Source of the DNA: a virus
Virus record (IMG/VR): IMGVR_UViG_3300029319_000269
Coordinates: 1-31,922 of that record
Length of the DNA: 31,922 bases
Strand: one strand, 5' to 3'
Shown here: piece after piece, positions 28,801-31,922 of the stretch
Numbering within the stretch: position 1 is the first letter of the stretch
Layout of the letters: every line of letters begins with the position of its first letter
Translations under genes and position numbers: made by a program
The notes under the pieces: generated by a model
What the model saw: the letters and a program-made list of their open reading frames with translations, nothing else
Told to the model about the DNA's origin: nothing
The model's database searches: none

Positions 28801-30162
28801 AGAGTTGGACAAAGTTTAGAATCAATACAAGAAGATGTAATGAATTTTAAACATCTTTATGATAGAATTGTTGGAACAATTATTAAAAATCCAGATCGTT
28901 TAGATAATAGAATTGCATTAATATTAAGAAGAGCTGCAGAAACTAATTTTTTAGGTTCTGCTGGTTTAGCTGCATTATCAGAGCCATCAAAAATACTTAT
29001 GGAACATGAAACAAAAGTGTTTTTTAAAAGTATGTTTGATACGATTGATAGTAATTTAAAAAATATATCAAGAAAAGATGTTGATCTTTCTGGTGAAGCT
29101 AACGATACAGTTCTTGGTTCTTTGCATATGCGTCAAATATCAGAAGAAGTTGGTAATCCTCTTAGAAATGGCATATGGGACAAAGCACGTGATGTTTTTT
29201 ATGTTTTGAATGGGCTTGGTCCAATAACTAATACATTTAAGTTTTGGGATTCTATTGCACGTAGTCATAAAATTATAGATTTATCTGTTAAAATATCAAA
29301 AAAACAAAAAATATCAGATCAAGATGCACAATTTATGGCACAAGCTGGGATTACAGATGAACTTGCTATAAAAATATCTAAACAACCATTTCAAAAAAGT
29401 AATAGAGATTTGTATGTTGGTAATACAGAAAAATGGAAAGACCAAGAAGCTACTGTTGCATTTCGTCGTGCATTAAATGGTGGTGTAATGAATACAATAC
29501 TTATGGGAACACCAGCAGATAAGCCAATATTAATGGATGGTGTAGTTTATGTAAGATTAGAAACTATGCGTAGAGCTGGATTTAAAAATCCAGTAGAAGA
29601 TGCACAAGTAAAAGGATATACAAGAATAGAAAGTGGTATTTTAGCTATGCCATTACAATTTTACTCATATGCTTTTGCAGCTGTTAATAAAATTACACTT
29701 GCATATGCAAATGGAACTGCAAAAAATAGAGCTGCTGCAGCTGCAATGGCTATGATACTTGCTTATATGTCATTAAAAATAAAAACACCAGATTGGGCTT
29801 GGGATAAAATGAGTTACACAGATAGATTTGCCAGGTCATTTGATCAATCTGGATTAGCTGCTTTATACTCTGATATTTATTATACTTCTATGCATACTAT
29901 AAATGCTTTTAATGGACCAGATATAGGATTAGGTATAATTGGTCCAAAATATAAAGATACAGCTTCTGAAGCAGTTGTAGGTATAACTGGTGCCGCACCT
30001 TCTATTGGTTTTACATATGCACAAGCTTTAAAAGAAATGTTAGTTGGAGATACTGGTGCTGGAGCAAAAGACTTAATTCGATCATTGCCTTTTATGCGAG
30101 TTTACTGGTGGAAAGATTCAGTAAATGAGATAACAAATGCACTTGATGCGAAAATTGATTGA
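25828..30162 (+). CDS. Internal virion protein D-like (T7 gp16 type)
   Basis: A protein of 1444 residues, the largest in the window. After about 120 polar residues comes a segment with AAGFFDPINFVALPFGGPAF, then several Gly/Ala-rich hydrophobic stretches (VAFNIFGAGVAGGVLGGLIS). Long helical and coiled-coil regions and a C-terminal domain with further hydrophobic segments follow (AAAAMAMILAYMSLKIKTP, then DWAWDKMSY). Size, order and membrane-active segments fit the inner-membrane ejection channel protein gp16. I do not see the N-terminal lytic-transglycosylase motif of T7 gp16, so wall digestion, if needed, must lie elsewhere. No strong Shine-Dalgarno precedes ATG 25828. Confidence 0.75.
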   Translation: MNELLRNPYDYRQRVEPGFDDYQYYDRATKSYRKGPTFGQTLQAQFAYAYDPFYERAKLFFDEKAQLVDESFDPTQMPNYNQYKDFSDTLNKANNEYHYNKITKNIQDSFERRRILMDSSLVSQFAAGFFDPINFVALPFGGPAFGIGRSALRVGLGTATLQAGAEALRHPFDPLSTPTEVAFNIFGAGVAGGVLGGLISIPMSKRAVAENQLVTNIKETSDRFRGSSPVDSKNLNMVTKEYDQIMSYNILPPKIKNQSLNWLRQRKKVLEKDIEKLVKQQENAEGYLKRITEVARITAFDRLRPRDIPKNIKTRLKELSTTKKDLEESIDISNRSGKFTNEINRLRGIDKEIVTLKKQAVDEVIDKESALLRNGDESPENYYERQMYPLEQELDYVIKADYIKRVSFEKGEDLTLVTPKIGGKALAKITNFGPLKAMLNKSSNRIIKLYGLKLAMDQGLLLETHTRKTAIKFGNENDTGSVFLDAKIHQGKVVALYKKLSDLWVKGSGNFALGYNATNAARKVKNLMPFGNREEVFEEFLDRIGNKYISKSKDLTPEESKAVELVRKFFEEWDGMLQEVGILGNLHEMKLRVAQFKDKIKRNQNDIDELLNKIAVSVSKTADYASSNIKKKKEILDSLEEQYETRGLTERQLALRDNILEFLESDAAKDQTYINSITSKKAFKEELNLLNKIIKKYNLSDEAMEFIGMDREDIVRMPAIIIQDALRKNKIPFKNTDSILQLRDKLRKAYDKKRRDTIDLRKLQPENFETYFENLLPLLGNKLRGAFVSKIRANSYYKQKLAENEAGVNAAQNKIRNIKGEVIDEVFFPRYWNKDYIRANRAKLAGVLKKWIQEPNIKEDGSLDFPNARVWTEETTVDEFTGLEQTRWNQKELSIEDVELDARVENIIDSILGENDFANPDNTYFGTGRSKHLRHRKLDIPNELVAEFIETDVAKVMFAYVQRTAPMYEFKKKFDLKDIDEVLFEIERHGERVGQSLESIQEDVMNFKHLYDRIVGTIIKNPDRLDNRIALILRRAAETNFLGSAGLAALSEPSKILMEHETKVFFKSMFDTIDSNLKNISRKDVDLSGEANDTVLGSLHMRQISEEVGNPLRNGIWDKARDVFYVLNGLGPITNTFKFWDSIARSHKIIDLSVKISKKQKISDQDAQFMAQAGITDELAIKISKQPFQKSNRDLYVGNTEKWKDQEATVAFRRALNGGVMNTILMGTPADKPILMDGVVYVRLETMRRAGFKNPVEDAQVKGYTRIESGILAMPLQFYSYAFAAVNKITLAYANGTAKNRAAAAAMAMILAYMSLKIKTPDWAWDKMSYTDRFARSFDQSGLAALYSDIYYTSMHTINAFNGPDIGLGIIGPKYKDTASEAVVGITGAAPSIGFTYAQALKEMLVGDTGAGAKDLIRSLPFMRVYWWKDSVNEITNALDAKID

Positions 30163-30192
30163 TAATTTTTTTAGAAAGGGTATGATTTTGCC

Positions 30193-31922
30193 ATGACTAT
30201 AGATTTAACAGATAATGCACCACGAATATCATATACGGTAAGTACATCAACAACGTCATTTGCTGTACCTTTTGAGTTTTTTGATGATGCAGATTTAGTT
30301 GTAGTTGTTGGTGGTACAACAAAAACACTTACTACACATTATACAGTATCTGGTGGAAATGGTGCCACTGGTACAGTTACTATGACATCTGGAAATGCAG
30401 TATCATCTGGTACTGTTATTATATTTAGGGACATAGATTTTAAAAGATCAACAGATTTTCCAACATCTGGTGCTTTTCCAATAGCTACATTGAATACAGA
30501 GCTTGATAGAAACATAGCTTTGTTTGATGACTTGCAAGATCGTATTGATAGATCAGTAAGATTAAACGATAATGATGATGCTGCTTCAATGGTATTGCCA
30601 TTAAAGGCAAGTAGAAAAGGTACTGTACTGGGTTTTAATGCAACTACTGGTGCAGCTGAAGCTGGACCAACTATTGCAAATGTAAACTCACTTGCTGATA
30701 TTACAACAAATATTAATACAGTTGCTGGTATAGCAAGTAATGTAACAACAGTAGCTGGAATAAGCAGTAATGTAACAACAGTAGCTGGTATATCTTCTGC
30801 TGTATCTAGTGTTGCTGGAGTAGCTTCTTTAATTACAAGTGATTTTGTATCTGATTTAAACACACTTGCTACATCTGCAATCGTAGAAGATTTAAATATA
30901 TTAGCAACAACTGATATTGTTAGTGATCTTAATCAATTAGCAACAAGTGATTTTGTTTCTGATTTAAGTTCTGTTGAAGGTATTAAAGCAAATGTAACTA
31001 GTGTGGGAAACAATATTGCAAATGTTAATACTGTTGCAACTCAATTAACAAGTGATTCACCTACATTTACTAATACAGTTACTGCATCAGCTTATACAAC
31101 AAGTGGTGGTGGAATATTTTTTATAGGAAACACAAGTTTTAGACAAACTGGTTTGAAAAATACATCTGGTGAGTTAGATATTGATGCAAGTTCAAATATT
31201 AAATTAACAACAAATACTGGTGTAATTAATTTATTTAATGATGATACATATTTTGGAAGATTAAATCAGGATGGTAATGGTGAATTAGTTATAAGCTCTG
31301 GTTCTTCTGGTGGCGGTGGCGCACCTGTAACAGCTCTTACTTTTAGTGGAGCAAATGCTACCTTTGCTGGTACAATAAATACAACAAGTACTAATAAAAT
31401 TCAATTTGGTGATAGCGGCACATATATTCATCAGTCGGCTGATGGTGTTCTTGATCTTGTTTCAGACAATGAAATAGAAATAAATGGTGTAAATATTGAT
31501 ATTAATTCAAGTGGTACAATTTCTATTCAAGGAGCTACTACTTTTACAGATACTACAACAATTAATGATAATTTTATATTACAACTAAATGGCTTTGATA
31601 AAATAACTTGGGATTCCAGCAATGAAAGACTTACTTTTGAAGAAAATGTAAAGCTTAATTTTGATGGTGATTTGCATATTTATCACGATAACAACCATTC
31701 GTATATCGAAGATGTAGGAGTAGGCAATCTTATTCTACGTGCTAGCAGTGGGTCAGACATAATTTTAAAAGGCCATAATACTGAAACTGTTACAGTGGAT
31801 GACGCAAAGGTCTTGCTTGCTGGCACAACACAACTTCAATTTGGTGATAGTGGTACTTATATACGTCAATCTTCTGATGGTGTTTTAAATTTAGTTGCTG
31901 ATGGAGATATGGTTATTACTGC
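30193..31922 (+). CDS. Tail fibre protein, N-terminal part (continues at base 1)
   Basis: Starts at ATG 30193 with AGAAAGGG about 14 nt upstream and runs 576 codons off the window end. Residues 1-125 resemble the T7 gp17 N-terminal tail-attachment domain (TSFAVPFEFFDD, THYTVSGGNGATGTV, FRDIDFKRSTDFPTSGAF, LNTELDRNIALFDDLQDRID). Then comes a repetitive shaft: about 10-residue units NVTTVAGI(A/S)S (173-210) and units of the form D(F/I)V(S/E)DLN-x-LAT (217-260). Beta-rich repeats with FGDSGTYI(H/R)QS follow twice. The in-frame continuation at base 1 completes a 773-aa fibre ending at 592. Confidence 0.88.
   Translation, partial: MTIDLTDNAPRISYTVSTSTTSFAVPFEFFDDADLVVVVGGTTKTLTTHYTVSGGNGATGTVTMTSGNAVSSGTVIIFRDIDFKRSTDFPTSGAFPIATLNTELDRNIALFDDLQDRIDRSVRLNDNDDAASMVLPLKASRKGTVLGFNATTGAAEAGPTIANVNSLADITTNINTVAGIASNVTTVAGISSNVTTVAGISSAVSSVAGVASLITSDFVSDLNTLATSAIVEDLNILATTDIVSDLNQLATSDFVSDLSSVEGIKANVTSVGNNIANVNTVATQLTSDSPTFTNTVTASAYTTSGGGIFFIGNTSFRQTGLKNTSGELDIDASSNIKLTTNTGVINLFNDDTYFGRLNQDGNGELVISSGSSGGGGAPVTALTFSGANATFAGTINTTSTNKIQFGDSGTYIHQSADGVLDLVSDNEIEINGVNIDINSSGTISIQGATTFTDTTTINDNFILQLNGFDKITWDSSNERLTFEENVKLNFDGDLHIYHDNNHSYIEDVGVGNLILRASSGSDIILKGHNTETVTVDDAKVLLAGTTQLQFGDSGTYIRQSSDGVLNLVADGDMVIT
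30737..30789 (+). repeat. 30-bp tandem repeat in the fibre shaft
   Basis: Two 23-bp identical cores (30737-30759 and 30767-30789) at a 30-bp period encode NVTTVAGI repeats; a diverged unit follows. Typical of trimeric fibre shafts that change length by recombination. Confidence 0.7.

Noticed and set aside
25828-30162. Lytic transglycosylase domain in the gp16-like protein
   Set aside because: The N-terminal region has no visible SLT catalytic pattern; not claimed.
30339-30863. 174-codon minus-strand ORF opposite the fibre N-terminus
   Set aside because: It is the complement of repetitive fibre codons; low complexity (Val/Ala/Thr/Pro) and no start signals.
1-31922. Integrase, attachment sites, insertion sequences or lysogeny module
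   Set aside because: No recombinase motif, transposase or paired att-like repeat was seen; a single Xre protein is not enough to call a temperate phage.

Overview
The window looks like the genome, or nearly all of it, of a small AT-rich tailed phage with a T7-type (podovirus) particle. It resembles the marine podoviruses infecting SAR11/Pelagibacter and related alphaproteobacteria. The reasons are the gene order (terminase, portal, scaffold, capsid, tubular proteins A and B, three internal virion proteins, T7-type tail fibre), the small marine-phage families around the terminase, a GTA-type holin and the low GC content. Host and taxonomy are inference; no host gene, integrase, tRNA or CRISPR array was seen. 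The last two bases and the first base join in frame inside the tail-fibre gene, giving one 773-codon reading frame, so the window is probably a circularised contig cut inside that gene.

Layout: 1-592 is the end of the tail fibre. 612-3638 (+) holds small accessory proteins and the lysis cassette (two holin candidates and an M15 endolysin). 3604-10699 is a block of minus-strand early genes. It contains a YqaJ nuclease, a Sak3-type annealing protein, an SSB-like protein, a lambda O/P-like initiator and loader pair with an internal iteron array, a Holliday-junction-resolvase-like nuclease, an Xre repressor, a DUF2958 protein, a DUF6378 protein and many small unknowns. Two sigma70-like promoters serve this block; one carries a 17-bp palindromic operator. 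No DNA polymerase, RNA polymerase or replicative helicase was found, so the phage probably recruits the host replisome and host RNA polymerase.

10700-11312 has no credible protein gene. It can be folded by hand into a large branched RNA of about 530 nt: nested long-range helices, a three-way junction, a five-way junction and a closing helix. Every wobble pair I found is a G-U in plus-strand sense, and I found no A-C apposition. A plausible plus-strand promoter lies just upstream, and the small terminase gene starts 18 nt after the last closing helix. I regard this as the most interesting object in the window, a candidate phage-encoded large ornate RNA.

11313-30162 (+) is the packaging and virion cluster, with most genes overlapping by 1-14 bases (TAATG, GTGA, ATGA), so it is probably translated as coupled polycistronic messages. 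Secondary points are a hairpin that brings a distant Shine-Dalgarno next to its start codon (19256-19293), a GGGATACAC leader shared by early genes with its exact complement displayed in a hairpin loop (4334-4376), GC-rich hairpins and a C5/G6/G6 element after the small terminase gene (possible pac or cos region), and two membrane microproteins of 26 and 30 residues.
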